Of a stretch of DNA of 64,000 bases, positions 26,269 through 39,100 are shown piece by piece; positions within the stretch are counted from its first letter, which is position 1; every line of letters begins with the position of its first letter. The DNA comes from Leptasterias polaris. Lineage: Eukaryota; Echinodermata; Asteroidea; Forcipulatida; Asteriidae. The notes beneath the pieces are model-generated. The model ran no database searches. It was not told the origin of the DNA and worked only from the letters and a program-made list of their open reading frames with translations. Position numbers and translations under genes: made by a program. The DNA lies in the NCBI GenBank assembly GCA_037783415.1, contig JAZGTN010000017.1, forward strand, positions 2,486,501-2,550,500, read 5' to 3'.

Positions 26269-26596
26269 TGAAGGTTACTAGCCAATCATTCCCCCACTTT
26301 AGCACATTCTCTAAGTCAGTGTTTAGTGAGACACCTACCTCACAGCGAGAAGTGTTGGAAGAGTTGGGGGAAACACAGATTAAGAGAGTTGAGTCATCAG
26401 CATACATGGCGAGCTGAGACAAAACTTCATCGGGCAGATCATTAATGTAAACAAGAAAGGGAGTGGGACCAAGTACTGAGCCCTGCGGAACACCGGAATT
26501 GATAGAACAGGTAGGAGAAGATTGACCATCAAGGGCAACCTTCAACTTGCGGTTGGAAAGGAAAGCAGAGATTATAGATAACATTCTTCTTGACAC
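26183..26596 (-). pseudogene. Reverse-transcriptase palm fragment
   Basis: The 137-residue open stretch carries the RT core: the NSGVPQGSVLGP motif and the YADDS catalytic motif with its paired aspartates, followed by DLENVLKWGNDW typical of LINE polymerases. A frame change just upstream separates it from ALDISKAFDKVWHTGLLHKLQS (26604-26804). Another at about 26260 moves the C-terminal part into a different frame. It is a remnant of the enclosing LINE and not a host gene. Confidence 0.85.
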
Positions 26597-26875
26597 ACCA
26601 TAATTATGACTGAAGCTTGTGGAGAAGGCCAGTATGCCATACTTTGTCGAAGGCCTTGGAGATGTCCAATGCTACAACACGAGCCTCACCCCTGCAATCT
26701 ACTAAAATGAGAATTGAGAACGAAAGACTGAACGGAAGTGAAGTTGGAACGAAAGCCCCTGATATTGGAAAAGGCAATACCAAGAGGCTTTGAACGCCGC
26801 GCACGGGCAGGTGGATTTGCGCGAGCAGGTAAGGTTTCTTTATTCTTTGTTTGTGTAGTCATGATTGTTTGCATT

Positions 26876-27241
26876 TATTGGAGAAAAAGAGTCTCAGCTA
26901 GTTTTCGGTTTGAAGCCCGCCCAAAACACTCAGAGGAACCAAATGAACTCGTGCGAACACAATTGTCGTAACAATGTCACCCCGATGGCCTCAGGAATGC
27001 AACCGAAAGTGGCTGCACGGACCACCAATGCATGTCCATGGCAGTACAACCACCTCAACATTTTTCACCTGTTGATAGATCAGCCTCTCAGAGCATTACC
27101 ACTGAGTTCGGGATCCTGTACTACCAGGCGGCCATGCCCTGCAACATGTTTATTTCCGGTACCCTTCGGAGAGGCGGAGTTCAGATGATCCAGGGAGGTC
27201 CAGGGCAAGTTTCAAGTATAGGTTAGGGTCTAGACTAACTG
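26876..27241. other. Region between two LINEs
   Basis: No convincing gene. It may include 5' sequence of the decayed LINE, whose endonuclease start lies just to the left on the minus strand. The plus-strand open frames here have no recognisable domains. Confidence 0.4.
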
Positions 27242-27277
27242 AGAATTCAATTCAATTCAATTCAATTCAATTTTTAT
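27242..27277. repeat. (ATTCA)n tail of the LINE
   Basis: About six tandem copies of a pentanucleotide mark the 3' end of the minus-strand LINE, which matches terminal short repeats of CR1/Rex1-type elements. Confidence 0.8.
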
Positions 27278-27453
27278 TTGTCCCACCATGTAGGAAACTC
27301 TGTTTGAATACATGCAATACAGAAAGAAAAATAAATAACACACAATCATAAAATAAAACTACTGGAAATATTAATTTATCAGAAAACTACATTACTAATA
27401 AACCACAATTAAATTATGCTGAACTAAATCTAAGCAGAAAGTAAACAAAGTAG

Positions 27454-29373
27454 TTAAACACGGTTTAGGAGACGGACGGAGTATGGGATGAAGGAGTTGA
27501 GGTACCTGTTTGTTTTGCACCTAAGTGACTGCCATCTCCTACCACTTCTAAGTTTGATGAAGAATTTGTTTAAAGGATGGTTGGTGTTACATACAACTGC
27601 CTCTGCTTTGGATAGAACCTTATCTTTGCAAGTTTCCTCAAGATCGATGTCTATCCCTAGGATTTTTGATGCTTGTTTCACAACCCGTTTCATTTTACCA
27701 GTATCTTGTTTTCTTGCTCCATTGTACCAAACCACACAATCATGAGTAATAGCACTTTCAATAACAGATGAGTAAAACAGAAACATAATTTCCTTGTCGA
27801 CATGAAAATAATTCAATTTACGTAAAAAATACATCAACCGACAGCCCTTTGTGATGAGAGCTGAGCAATGGTTACTCCAATTCAATTTATTGTCGATTAT
27901 TGTACCCAGGTATTTGTAATTTTGCACAATGTCAATATCCTGTCCAATGAGGGTAATACTATTTGCTGAAGGTTCACCTCTCTTAATATGCCTGAAATCA
28001 AACACAATCTCTTTTGTTTTTTGAGGATTCAGAATGAGATAGTTATCATTACACCACTGGCTAAAATTCTGTATCGCTTTCCTATATTCCCCCTCCTGCT
28101 GGTTGTTTATAAGTCCAAGAATCACTGTGTCATCAGCATATTTGAAAATTTTCACTGAACTGAGGTTGGATGTACATTCATTTGTGTAAATGATAAACAA
28201 TATGGGTGAAATGACACAGCCCTGAGGTGAACCAGTGTTACAAACTATAGGGTCGGAAAGAATGTTGTTGACTTTAACCTTTTGGACTCTTGCTGAGAGA
28301 AAGTCCCTTATCCAGAGAATTAAAGATGGTTTTACGCTTAAGTGTTTGAGTTTCTCCAGTAACAAAGTTGGTTGTATCGTGTTGAAAGCCGATGAGAAGT
28401 CAATAAACAGAGCCCTTGCATAGCACTGTTGTTTGTCCAAAAACGGTTGGTAAATTTCGTGCGTGAAACTCAGAACAGCATCCTGGACTGATTTATTTGG
28501 CTGATATGCAAACTGGTAGATGTCAAGTTTCTCCTGAATAGGCTGGATGAGGTTATGTAAAATAATCTTCTCCAAGCATTTCATCACCACAGATGTAATT
28601 GCTACAGGGCGGTAGTCGTTGTTCTCCGACGCACGTGGTTTTTTAGCGACTGGTGTTATGATGGCTGTTTTCCAACATAGTGGCAATGCTTGTTGATCAA
28701 CTGACATCTGAAACAACTCTCTATATGGAGTTGCGAGTTGTCGTGCACAGCATTTGAGAGTTCTTCCCCGTATTTCATCAGGTCCAGTAGCTTTATTTGG
28801 GTTGATTAATTTGAACTGTTTGACGACTTCCCTCTCATCTATCGAGATTGGCGTGTCGTCCATTTGGCGTAAATCATCACTAATCAGATCAAGTGTAGTC
28901 GACATGTCGATATTGTCAAATCTGCAATAGAACTCGTTTAAGTCGTCAGCTTTCTGTTTTGAATCATCAATGTTTTTAAACCCCTTATTTTTTGGCGTTT
29001 TATAGTCTGTTATCATTTCCAAGCACCTCCATGCTCCTTTGGGGTTATTATTTTGGAAACAGTGTTCAAGTTTTTGACGATATTTTACTTTGGCAAGTCT
29101 AACCTCTCGTCTAAAGATCCGATTAAGATCCTTAACCTTTGCATGATCCCCAGCTCTGTGTGCTTGTTTTCTTTCTTGCAGAATAAGTTTGACTTCCTTG
29201 GTCAGCCAAGCCTTATTGTTGGGGTATTCTGTAATAGTTTTCGTTGCAATGTGCTGACTTTCGCAAAAACGGACATAGCAATTTACCACATCAGTTTGTT
29301 CATTGATATCTCCACCTGAACTCAAAAGTACATCCCAGTCAGTGATTTCAAAGGCCGTTTGGAGTCTGTCCAC
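27454..29373 (-). pseudogene. LINE reverse transcriptase (downstream part of the ORF)
   Basis: The 639-residue open frame begins in the linker (DRLQTAFEITDWDVL) and includes the whole RT. Conserved features are NKATGPDEI, RPVAITSVVMKCLEKII, DFSSAFNTI, GSPQGCVISP and the catalytic YADDTVI (codons at 28129-28140). The C-terminal domain ends FIPYSVRLLN. It synthesises element DNA at the nicked target site. The reading frame is intact through this part. Together with the upstream frame it appears to be a young copy disabled by one frameshift. Confidence 0.88.
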
Positions 29374-30443
29374 TGATTCGGTGTTCCACAGTTGTACTGT
29401 TCTCTTATCTGCTTTTCCCTTTTCAGTTGCTGCTTGTACTTTGGCAGTAGATGAATAACCTGGTGATCCGAGTTACCAAGACTTGGTCGTATAACTGCTT
29501 TATATGCTTCCTGTATTGAACAATAGCACCGATCTAAAATGTTTTCCCCTCGTGTTGGTCTATCGATGAATTGGTGGTAATGTGGTAAGCACCGATCAAG
29601 GAGACAATGATTAAGATCTCCCAAAACAATTGTTGGTGAAAGTGGAGATTGATTTTCCAACTGCTGTACCTGATCATGTAACACGTTTGCTGCTTGTTCT
29701 GCATCTGCATCAGGGGGCACGTATACCAGACAAACATGAACTTGTGGAAATTCTCGCGGGAGGTAGAATGGACGGAATGAAATGCAAAGAAGTTCGATAT
29801 CTGCACTACAGAATGACGATCTCACCGTAAAGTTATTGCACCATAGTTTGTTGATGTAAAAACACAAGCCTCCACCTTTAGTTTTACATGTATCCTCGTA
29901 GGATCGATCCTGTCTAACCGCAACAAAACCAGGAATGTCGATCAGGTTAGTAGGGGTGTCTTTATTTAGCCATGTTTCTGTAATGCAAATTATCCCAGAG
30001 TTGCGATATTCGTTTTCATACCTCATGTTACGCCGTAGTTCATCCATTTTGTTATTGATCGATCTGGCATTGCTGAGCGTAATGGCAGGTAGCGGTGGAC
30101 GAAGACCCCTCTTCCGTACCCGTTGTCGTATTCCCCCTCTCCTGCCTCGACGATGTTTATGTATTGGTGGTTCATCCCCTTTCAAGGGGACCCAGTCTGG
30201 CAGATTGGTAGGTTTAATCTTCGAGAGAGACTCATCGGCAAGATGTAGTAGGTCATGGCGGCCATATTGAATCAGTCTATGCGATAGGTCTGGCAATCCA
30301 TAGCAAACAGCATTTAATCCTGGAGCTGCCAGGAAGCTACAAACTACTCCAATCCAGATCCAGAGGGTTGTCAAGTTGTAAAGGAACATACTGACCAGAA
30401 AAGTTTCTCCATCCAAAACGTAATAAATAGGAAAACAAGACAA
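29322..30443 (-). pseudogene. LINE endonuclease domain (upstream part of the ORF)
   Basis: The 373-residue open frame has an N-terminal basic region (HRRGRRGGIRQRVRKR) and then an exonuclease/endonuclease/phosphatase fold: LSNARSINNKMDELR, a catalytic-type TETWL, a GGGLCFYI strand, VYVPPDAD, LGDLNHC and the terminal NSDHQVI motif with its catalytic Asp-His. It nicks target DNA to start reverse transcription. The frame runs out after REKQIREQYN. The natural continuation VQLWNTESVDRLQ lies in another frame, so a single-base indel in the GGGAAAAGC stretch (29411-29419) splits what was one polyprotein. Confidence 0.85.
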
Positions 30444-30450
30444 AAACGAC

Positions 30451-32059
30451 AGACAGATTTGTGCATGTATCCTGGTCGCCGTGGAACAGCGCCCTCAAAG
30501 AGATAGAAGGAAAGATAGGAATGAGAGGGAAAGGGGACAAACTGGCAGAACTTCGCCTAGTCCTGAAACAAGGTAAAACCTCTTCACTAGACCACTGCAA
30601 AAGATGGGGTAACGACGCCAGACGGAAAAGAGGAATGTTTCCTACCCCCTGAATGATCCGAGATACTAGCCACCTGTGACTAATTTTCTTTAGTTTATAA
30701 AACGCCACCATCAGAGAGGCTAGAGAAGTTGGACCTGTATTGTTTTAGAACAACCGCAGACGATGGGAGATCTTATAAGACATTCAAAATCCCCAATGGG
30801 TTATGGAGTGAGAGCAGACCAAGACATTTGTTTTTAAAGTTCATCAACAGGCACAATCAAGAGGACATAGTCTCAAGTTGATCAAACCAGGGCTATAAAA
30901 AGCCCTAAAATGTAGGTTAGTGCACAACCCACATTAACCCACAACCGCGACAACAAATCGGATTACATTTCTTGATCGCAGTTCCAGCCGAACTCTTAAG
31001 ATATCCAAGAAGCTGTTCAGTTGCATTTAACTGTAAAAAAAAACCTATACGGGCGAGGACTAGAGGCTGATTCTAAACAATGTGAATGCAAAGAACTAAA
31101 ATGCACTCTTTTCACAACGTGACCACAATATTTCCAAAAATTATAGATCTTTGCACGGTAAGACCCCGTAAGATCTTCTAAAGTAGATCAGATAGGGGGG
31201 TTATGGGGGAGTTATAGGTAGAGCGGAATAACAAGCAATTTTGTTAGAGAGTGCTCTAAATGTTGTACAAAAAATGTGTGACTATTTCGGTTTTGAATAA
31301 CATTCCAATTTTGAAAGTGTGCACAAGTTTGTGCCACAACTGTGAAGGACGCCCTCTATTGTGGTACCAAGTAATTCACGCGTGAAAGGCTTGGGGCAAG
31401 TCTAAACTATCAACAGTGCATAAGTAGTGCAACTGCTGATGAGCCAAGGAGCAAGTTTGCATCAAAATCCTTAATCTGATAGCAAACTGTGGATCCCTGG
31501 TGGGTCCCTGGTGGATCCATCGGCATGCAGCCAACCCCCTCCCAGCAAACAACTCTTCGGATCCGCCCATTTGTGTCCAGGGCCCGGCTTCAAACACAAG
31601 GGTCATAAATGGCTCATAAAAGTACACCAAATAATTTCGCTCCCACGTACAGAAACGTGTAATAACCCACCAAAACACCATGCAATATAAAATTTAACTG
31701 GTTCCAGATTTAGTCAAACAAATTTAGCGAAGAATTTTTTAATTTTTGTATTATTTTATTTTTTTATTTTTTTGTAAAATTTCAGGTGTGTCATCCACAG
31801 TGACAATAATTATTTTTACGTAATCCTTGGTGAGGATATACTGAGTATTGAAGATAACTCAGTCACTTTACTTTGGTCATCATCAGCAAGCTAAGACATA
31901 AAACGGTGTGCAGCTGAATCTCCCACCACCGGGCGTCATCGAACACCAATGATCAAATCCCCCCCCCCCCCCCTTTCTCTCCCCACATCAACCCCTCCCC
32001 GTCTGGTTGAGAGGGCGGGCAGGAGGCAATTACTGAAGTCGTCAGAAGAGTTTTGTTTC
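30451..32059. other. Unassigned intergenic DNA upstream of EBP
   Basis: No gene is recognised. A 63-codon plus-strand frame (30461-30652) has no known domain. There is a T-rich tract at 31735-31780 and a C14 homopolymer at about 31960-31973. Short GGATCC/GGTCCCTGGTGG repeats occur at 31491-31520. Confidence 0.4.
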
Positions 32060-32089
32060 CCAGTAATGCACTATCATTCTCGTTTTAAT

Positions 32090-32345
32090 ATTAAAACAAT
32101 ATAGTGAGTAGAAAATCTTTAGGAAATGAGTAAAATAATAGTCTTTATCCTGCAGGATAAATTCCGATGTTTGAAAAGAAGTTAAAACACATAAGTTTTT
32201 TTTTTTTTCATTGTTTTCTCATGACTCCGAAGACCGATTGAGCTCAATCTTTCACAGGTTTGTTATTTCATGTATATGTTGGGTCACATCAAGTTTGGAT
32301 ACAGGTCTTTAGCAATTACTAATGTTGTACACAACCTTTAATGAG
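32090..32345 (-). mobile_element. Truncated MITE, TTAAAGG family
   Basis: The end AATGTTGTACACAACCTTTAA (about 32324-32344) and internal segments (TTTCACAGGTTTGTTATTTC; a GTTGGGTCACATC stretch; TCTTTAGCAATTAC) match the other members at 35921, 39947, 56663, 59318 and 61665. The left end is missing. It has no coding capacity. Confidence 0.7.
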
Positions 32346-32615
32346 TTAAAAAATAACACACTGTTGTAAACATCGTCCAGACGAAACCTGCACGCCAATA
32401 TAATTTGTTTTATTAAACCAACATTTCTTTTTATTCCTCGTTCACGACTACCCTTTCGCTGAATCACCAAAAAAGAAATTCAAGTCAATGATAGCCGTTA
32501 ATTTGATCGCAAGGTAAGGTTTGCAAGTTTTAGAAATGTAACACTATTAAAAGAGACTGGGTAAAGTTTATGGTTTAGAAAATCGTCCCATTATTTCTTT
32601 ACTGCATGCATTGCT

Positions 32616-32794
32616 CACGTGTACACACGCTGTACATGTACAGTACTGTGTGCCGATAATCACGCGTTCACAATACACGAACTCGACACTTGGTTCGCAG
32701 ATGACGTCACAACCATATTCTGTAAAAGTCAATAGTAGTATTATACCTCCTACGTGTTTAGAGTGCTAGCTGGGGCTAGTTGAGTTCTCAAGAG
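32616..32794 (+). promoter_or_regulatory. Putative EBP promoter and 5' leader
   Basis: A perfect CRE/ATF palindrome TGACGTCA lies at 32702-32709, 86 bp before the start codon, and an E-box CACGTG at 32616-32621. E-boxes can bind SREBP-type factors, which regulate sterol genes in animals. That link is inference. No clear TATA box is seen. The transcription start is not determinable from sequence alone. Confidence 0.5.
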
Positions 32795-33101
32795 ATGGCA
32801 CCTCCGGTCGACAACGTTTCCCATCCGTACTACCCACTCGACCTCCATTTACCCCACTACGTGGATAACTCCCTCTCGGTTGAGGTTATTCTCTCCGTTG
32901 TCGTAGCCTTTTTTGTTGTATTTTATTTGATAACATGGATGGTTGTTGGGAAGGATCGATTTGGTCGTCGACTTCGTCTGGACGAGAGGGCGGTGCTGTG
33001 CTGGTTTGGGATGAGCGGTAGCATCCATTTGATACTAGAAGGATATTTGACGCTGAATAGTGGTACAGTAGCAGGCCACAACAACATACTGGCTCAAATA
33101 T
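32795..33101 (+). CDS. EBP: EBP exon 1
   Basis: Encodes residues 1-102: the HPYYPLDLHLP N-terminus, the first membrane segment (about 29-51) and the SGSIHLILEGY segment with His78 and Glu82. The donor is GTAAGT at 33102. The intron is in phase 1, and the split Trp103 codon is completed in exon 2. Confidence 0.94.
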
Positions 33102-36100
33102 GTAAGTACATGTCGGCCAGCATTGACTAGTAGCCTGCCCGCCGAGTAAAATCACCGACCGTGGTAGCTGTTGTCAGTTGCTGTTTCCGCTTTGTAGACA
33201 CTAAACTTGAGTAAGTCGTTTCAGTGCGCACTGCATGGTTGATCAATCTTTGAATGAAATGACGGTGGATGATTTGTTTTGTAACTACATATTTAGATTT
33301 TAGTATAGCAGAAAACTTTCTTCATATTGTTTGGTAATCTGAGCATTTTTATGACAACGAAGCCTGCCTGATGTTATCAGACGAGTTTAACAAAGAATAT
33401 ACAATTGTGTTTTATTTTTATTATTAATGTTTCAGAGGAGAAATCATGAGTTTGGGAGTGGAAATATAGCGTTTTAAATTAGTATATTATATAGTAGCAA
33501 TGTACTTTTTGTGTGAATAAATACAATTTCACACAATTTCTGAAAAAAGGGTGAATTTTTTTAAAAAGTGGAATTGATTTAAGTCTTGGGCCTTATCCGA
33601 ATTGGCTGCTTCGACTGCAGCAACAGTTTCTGCTAAGGGTGCTACCAGTTACTGGGGACGTCCTATACTTTAACGTAGCCCCATGAATGGGCCAATCCAC
33701 TTCTCTGAAGTGGGTTGGCCCTATTCATGGGGCTTTACGGTGCACGGCCTAATCTTTGTAATTTCTGTTTGTTTGTTATTTCTTCATTTTTCCTTCTTTT
33801 TATCGCTCTGGTAATTCACTTTGAATTAATTTCATTTCATATACAGGCTTATGTTAACGTAATGGAAAGAAACTCTTAGACTGGAGCTTGAAATACCAGG
33901 TTTGCATCAAGTAAATCCTACGAACACTTAGACTTACAATACATTTTAGTTTAAGTGGCCGGAAAGGGGGGGGGGCGGTAGACCCCCGCCCCCATGAGTC
34001 TTTTGTACGCAAACAACTTGTAACGATTGGGGCGGGTTGGGATCCTCAATTTCCCCCACATTAGTGTGGGTATCCCCCCCCCCCCCACCTACTTCCCCCA
34101 GACCAGATACATGCTCGTTATGGTCCACCACCATTCAACAAGTGATGATTATACCCCCCCCCCCCTCCAGTGGGGGGGGGGGGGGGGGGATCAGATAAAT
34201 CATTCTCTCCTGCTTATTTTTAGCTTTTATCTCTTGCTCAACTTTTTCAAGGGTACGATAATTTCAAATTTTGTTTTAGAGTGGCGAAGAAGCATTGTTC
34301 AAACTCAACAAGAGCCAAACACACACAAAAATACTTATCAAATTATTAAAAGAAGTCAATAACAAAATTATCTCTGATCAATTTTTGCCCTTTGTGCTAT
34401 GTTTATATAAAGATTATTGTTGTTACGTTCCTGCATGATAGGGCCCATTGTTTGATCCTAAATACTGACATACAGTGCATTGTTGGGACAGCAACGTTTC
34501 AGATCCACTCAGTGTCTCAATTATAGATCGCACTATAAAAAGAACAGATAAAAAATATATCATTAGGTGTATTATCAGATAAAAAATATAATGCAATCTA
34601 AAAGTATCCCTGTGTAAACTTGTTACTTGTAATCCCGATTCAGAATCCCGATTCAGAATCCCATTTTTTTTACCCGGGTCATCCTGACCCATGGATGTTC
34701 AGCAGGCCCCCATGGGATCCGGAATCCGGTTTTATTTTAGAGTGTATAAAAAGGAGAAAGGGCTCATGCCTCGGGTTTTCATTGCTCGGCAGCAATTTGT
34801 GCCTTCTCACATAGACCTTGTGACCTGTGACATCACGTAATTACTAGAGCCACATGCAGGCACGATGTGTACAAAATTCAATGGAAGAATACACCAAATC
34901 TGACATTTTCATTTTCACTATGTGTGCTTTTTCTTGAACCCTGTGTGAAGCCTCACCAAACTAAATCTAAAGTTTGGAATATACGACATTCATACCAAAA
35001 GTTTACCAGAGAGTGTAATCTCCATGGCTGAATTATAAGATTTAGTGTTTTCTCCTTGTTCGTGCATAATTATACAGAAAGTCCAGGCTCCGTGGCTCTT
35101 TTATTAAGCATGGTGGCCTTTCCTCAAATCTTGGGTCCGGCTTGGATTCCGTCATTAATTTTGAAACAGTGTATCAAAATCGAAGCTGATGTTTGGAAAG
35201 AGCTCTTGGGGTGCGTTTTGGCGGTCGTAACCAATGACTATTTCGGTTGAGTTGGCCATTGGTTGATCACTACCTTGGACCGACCGCCAAAACACACACC
35301 TGGTCTACACTCAACTATGCGTGCCCCCTAACCACCAGAGAGCCTACATTACGAAGACTATATTAATAGGCTAGCTATTTTATTTATAGGCGTTTTTGAT
35401 TTTTATTATTTTTGCCCTTTGATTTCTTGACTGAAGCTGTTAACTTTTTTCTTCTTCTTTTTATCTCTGTTTGATTTAGGGAAAGAGTACGCAAAGGGGG
35501 ACAGCCGATATGTTTCGTAAGTTTTCAAAAACAATTATTACAGGTTTTTCCACAAAAAACTCCTTGGTCTGACATAAGAGATACTTTTTCGTCCCGAGGA
35601 AAAAAACATGTGAGAAACGAAAACGCGGTTGTATTATATATTCTTAGTGAACAAAAAAGACCGTGGAAGTCTTGCGCGTATTTAAACATTATGTGACTAA
35701 CGTACATTGCTTCAACGCGTGAAATATCATTTCATTAATTAATCAGTGTTAATTAACAACAAAATAAAGATACATCACTCAGATACATCACTCAGATACA
35801 TCGACTCACTTCTTAGGAATATTAAACTCCGCCTACCAAAGGCTTACATTCATTCTAATAACTTATTTTATTAATGATTTTCAGGCTTATATTTTTGTGC
35901 AAAAAAACCCCACAACGTTGTTAAAGGCCCTGTACACTATTGGTAAGATTGAAAAACACAAATGTTCACAGATTCACACATAACTTACATGATTTAAAGT
36001 AAGTAATGGTAGAAAGGGTTCCTTAAAATATTTCTGCCTAAAATGCTATCGTTTCTGAGAAATGAGTAAAACAATAGTTTTTATCGCGCGCGATAATAAA

Positions 36101-39100
36101 CTCGATGTTTGAAAAACAGAGAACACATAAGGTCTCTTTTCACTATTTTCTCGTGACCTCGATGACCAATTGAGCTCAAATTTTCACAGGTTTGTTATTT
36201 CATGTATGTGGTTGATTACACAAAACATGAACACTGTCTGTGATTATTTTGTCAGCTCTGCCAATCCTGTATAATACCTTTAAGTTTTTATCACGTTTTC
36301 CCCATTATTATAAATCTAAGACCCCTTTTTATACAAATATGGCTCCACCCCTAATATAAAGACCTAAGGTGGGATCATGTCTATAAATATAAAATTGACA
36401 TTTAACCCAATACCAATCATCATAGGACATTGTTCATGCTTTTATCACAAAGTCCACATTTGTTTTCTTTGCAGCTGCACTAAATCAAACTCGCGCATGT
36501 AATGGGTCCCAATGTTATACGCGCGAGACTTGCACAGTCTTTTCCTGGAACCGGTTGCCCATAAGTTACCTCGTGCGACAATGTCCGTAAGACCGTTTCC
36601 CATAGAGTTGTATCTGATATTAACTTTAAGGTTTATTTTTTAACTGGATCAGAGCATGCTTACCATTAAAATTGAGAATATTTTTCAATTATTATGATAA
36701 GTATTATTGGTGTTTTCTACAGAAACGACACATGCACCATCGTAATGGAGAATATAACAGCGTGGCTAGAAGGTCCCGGATGTTTCATCACAGTATGGGC
36801 GTTCCTCAATAGAAATTCAATGCGCCACGTGATGCAATTGGCTGTTTCAATTGGCCAGTTTTATGGTAGGCAAAGTTATTGAAATGAGTACTGTGTTTTG
36901 CAATACTTTTTGACGATTTATCGGTTTAAAAAAACGAGAAACAAGTAAGGACACATTTTGCGTAAAGTTAATATTTACCGAAACAAAGTGACAGTTATGA
37001 TGAATACATGTTCGTGAATAATTTGTGCACGATTGGTTAGATTGAACTAAACGTTTACATATTTGCACATTACTTAATGGTGTAAAGATTACCATGGTGG
37101 AAAACTTCCCTCTTGAAATATTGTTGCTATGAATGTTTAAGTTTTTTCAGAAACGAGTAAAACAACAGAGTTTTATTCTTTAATCTAGCGAGTCCTAAAC
37201 CTGATGTTGGGGTTTTCCAATACTTTCTTGTGACTTTGATAACCGGTTGAGCTTATTAAAGGCACTGTACACGTTACACAGTTAAAAATATTTAAGCAAC
37301 TTGTTTAAAATTTTAAACAACCGCTGTTTAACCAGGGCACATGAACAACTGTTGTTCAAACTGTTGAACAACCAGGGTTGTTTAGAGTTTAAACATCAGG
37401 TTGTTCAAAATTTTAAACAATCTTTTAAACAACTACTTTTAAACAACTGGGGTTGTTTAAAGATGGTTGTTTAAACAACCTGTGTTGTTTAGAGTTTAAA
37501 CATCTAGTTGTTCAAAATTTTAAACATTTTCTTAAACAACTCCCTTTAAACAACTGGAGGTTGTTTAAAACAACTTTGGTTGTTTAAATGAGGTTGTTTA
37601 GTACGTACTAGCAGTACTTCATAAAAATTGTAATTTTAAAAGGCGAAATTACACTTAACAATTGTCACACAGAAACGTACTTGAGTTGGCAACTCTGCAA
37701 ATTTATTTTCGCAATAATTCTTTACATCCAAATGTTTTACGAGACATTGTGTGGTGGTTCTATTGGTCTAAATAATGTATAATGTGTGATCATGTATAGT
37801 TGCAGTAACTTTTTGACAGCCAATAACCAATCGTTTTCTATGGAATTATCGACTATTACACCGAAAGTCAAACAAACATTTTAAGCTTCATGTCTGCTAA
37901 AACCATGGTTTTTACCTGTGTCAAACAGCAGTTTGTTCATCTACTACAGCCTTAAATAGCTCTAATTCCAAACGAGAAACTTTGGGTCCACAAATATGTG
38001 AATATTTTTTGTTCTCAATTTCCATACTGTAATTTCTGTACATTACCTTTGGGTCTGTAAATTAATTATTTTTTCCACAACCACATATTGTAATTTTTAT
38101 AAGCATTTCAATATCATGTCTTTAAAATGATACATTTTCCTTTTCAGATAAAGTTCCATTTTAAGAAACAAATTCAGTCCTTCGGTCTTAAAAACACCCA
38201 GTTTCCTAATATTAAAAAGGTGTTCATTGTGATAATTGCTGAAAGAGAGTATCATCTTGAATAATAAGGCCTATAGAGAATAGACCAAGGTTTTTCATCT
38301 TTTTCTAGCCAAGGCATCTGTTTCACAGTTATTACCACATTGTTGTATTTCTTTTGTGAAGCTTTTTTTTGCACTCAACTATTTGAAACATGAAATAATT
38401 TTTTTAAAACCTTAATAAAGTTGCTGCTTTTGTCAACGCTTGGAATTCAATAGCCTGTCTTTTCCTGATAACAAACATCTGGGGAAGATGCGCCGATCAT
38501 ACAGCCATGATGTAAGGTTGTGATGACTGTGTCTTGTCGATAGTTCTCAAGTAATGTCATATCAGTCCCCTCCTGTAAAAATAATAATAATAATAATATT
38601 AAAAATTTATATTGCGCCCCTTACATACAAAATTATCAAAGGCGCAGACACATGTTAAAAAGCACAGAATGGAAGAAAACGACAAAGAAAAAAGACTGAT
38701 CACCAAGCCAGTGCCCAAACAAAAGTGAAAAATGTGAAAAAACATGTTGAAGAAATCTGACAAAATTAGGATATAATATGTGTTTGACTCATGTCTATAA
38801 TATGTAATAGAGTCAAACTCCATATGTCAAGAAATATGGACATTAGAATGCCCAAACAAATAAAGTATCAAAACAGTGTACCTTTATTCTTTAACAGCTC
38901 CAAAAAGAGAGAATTTCTCCAGATTTCTTGTCCCAGCAAGTGCGAGGGCTAAGCATGCAGCTAGGCATTCCAGTCTCTACACAGTGAGTGGTGGGGCTAG
39001 CCTGCCAGTAACAAAATAAAGTAGGCTGAACGTTAAACAAATAACAACAAGAAACTCTCCAAGTCTGTCTTATGAAGTTATGTAAGCCATGAAAGATGAA

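Larger units (their letters stand above)
25485..26875 (-). mobile_element. Decayed, internally deleted non-LTR retrotransposon (LINE)
   Basis: Read on the minus strand, the order is an endonuclease-like start (about 26800-26700, with SNIRGFRSNFTS), then abruptly reverse-transcriptase sequence (ALDISKAFDKVWH, about 26680-26620). Most of the endonuclease and the RT N-terminus are therefore missing. RT palm motifs follow, including GVPQGSVLGP and YADDS (about 26393-26404), then the C-terminal domain to about 25590. At least three frame changes break it. The 3' end is an (ATA)n-like tail at about 25486-25509. The style is CR1/Jockey-group; the exact clade is uncertain. It is inactive. Confidence 0.85.
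27242..30450 (-). mobile_element. Near-complete CR1/Rex1-like non-LTR retrotransposon
   Basis: On the minus strand the element carries an apurinic-type endonuclease domain followed by a full reverse transcriptase, then a 3' UTR of about 200 bp ending in a pentanucleotide tail (ATTCA repeats on the plus strand, 27242-27272). Short terminal repeats instead of poly(A) are typical of the CR1/Rex1 group. The only clear coding defect is one frameshift near 29411-29420. The 5' end is set from the start of the coding region; some 5' UTR may extend to about 30700. Confidence 0.88.

Noticed and set aside
32780..32794. Upstream TTG start for EBP
   Set aside because: TTG starts are rare in animals, and the ATG at 32795 gives a protein of normal family length.
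33675..33738. microRNA precursor
   Set aside because: The loop is three bases, too small for Dicer substrates. A foldback MITE is more likely.
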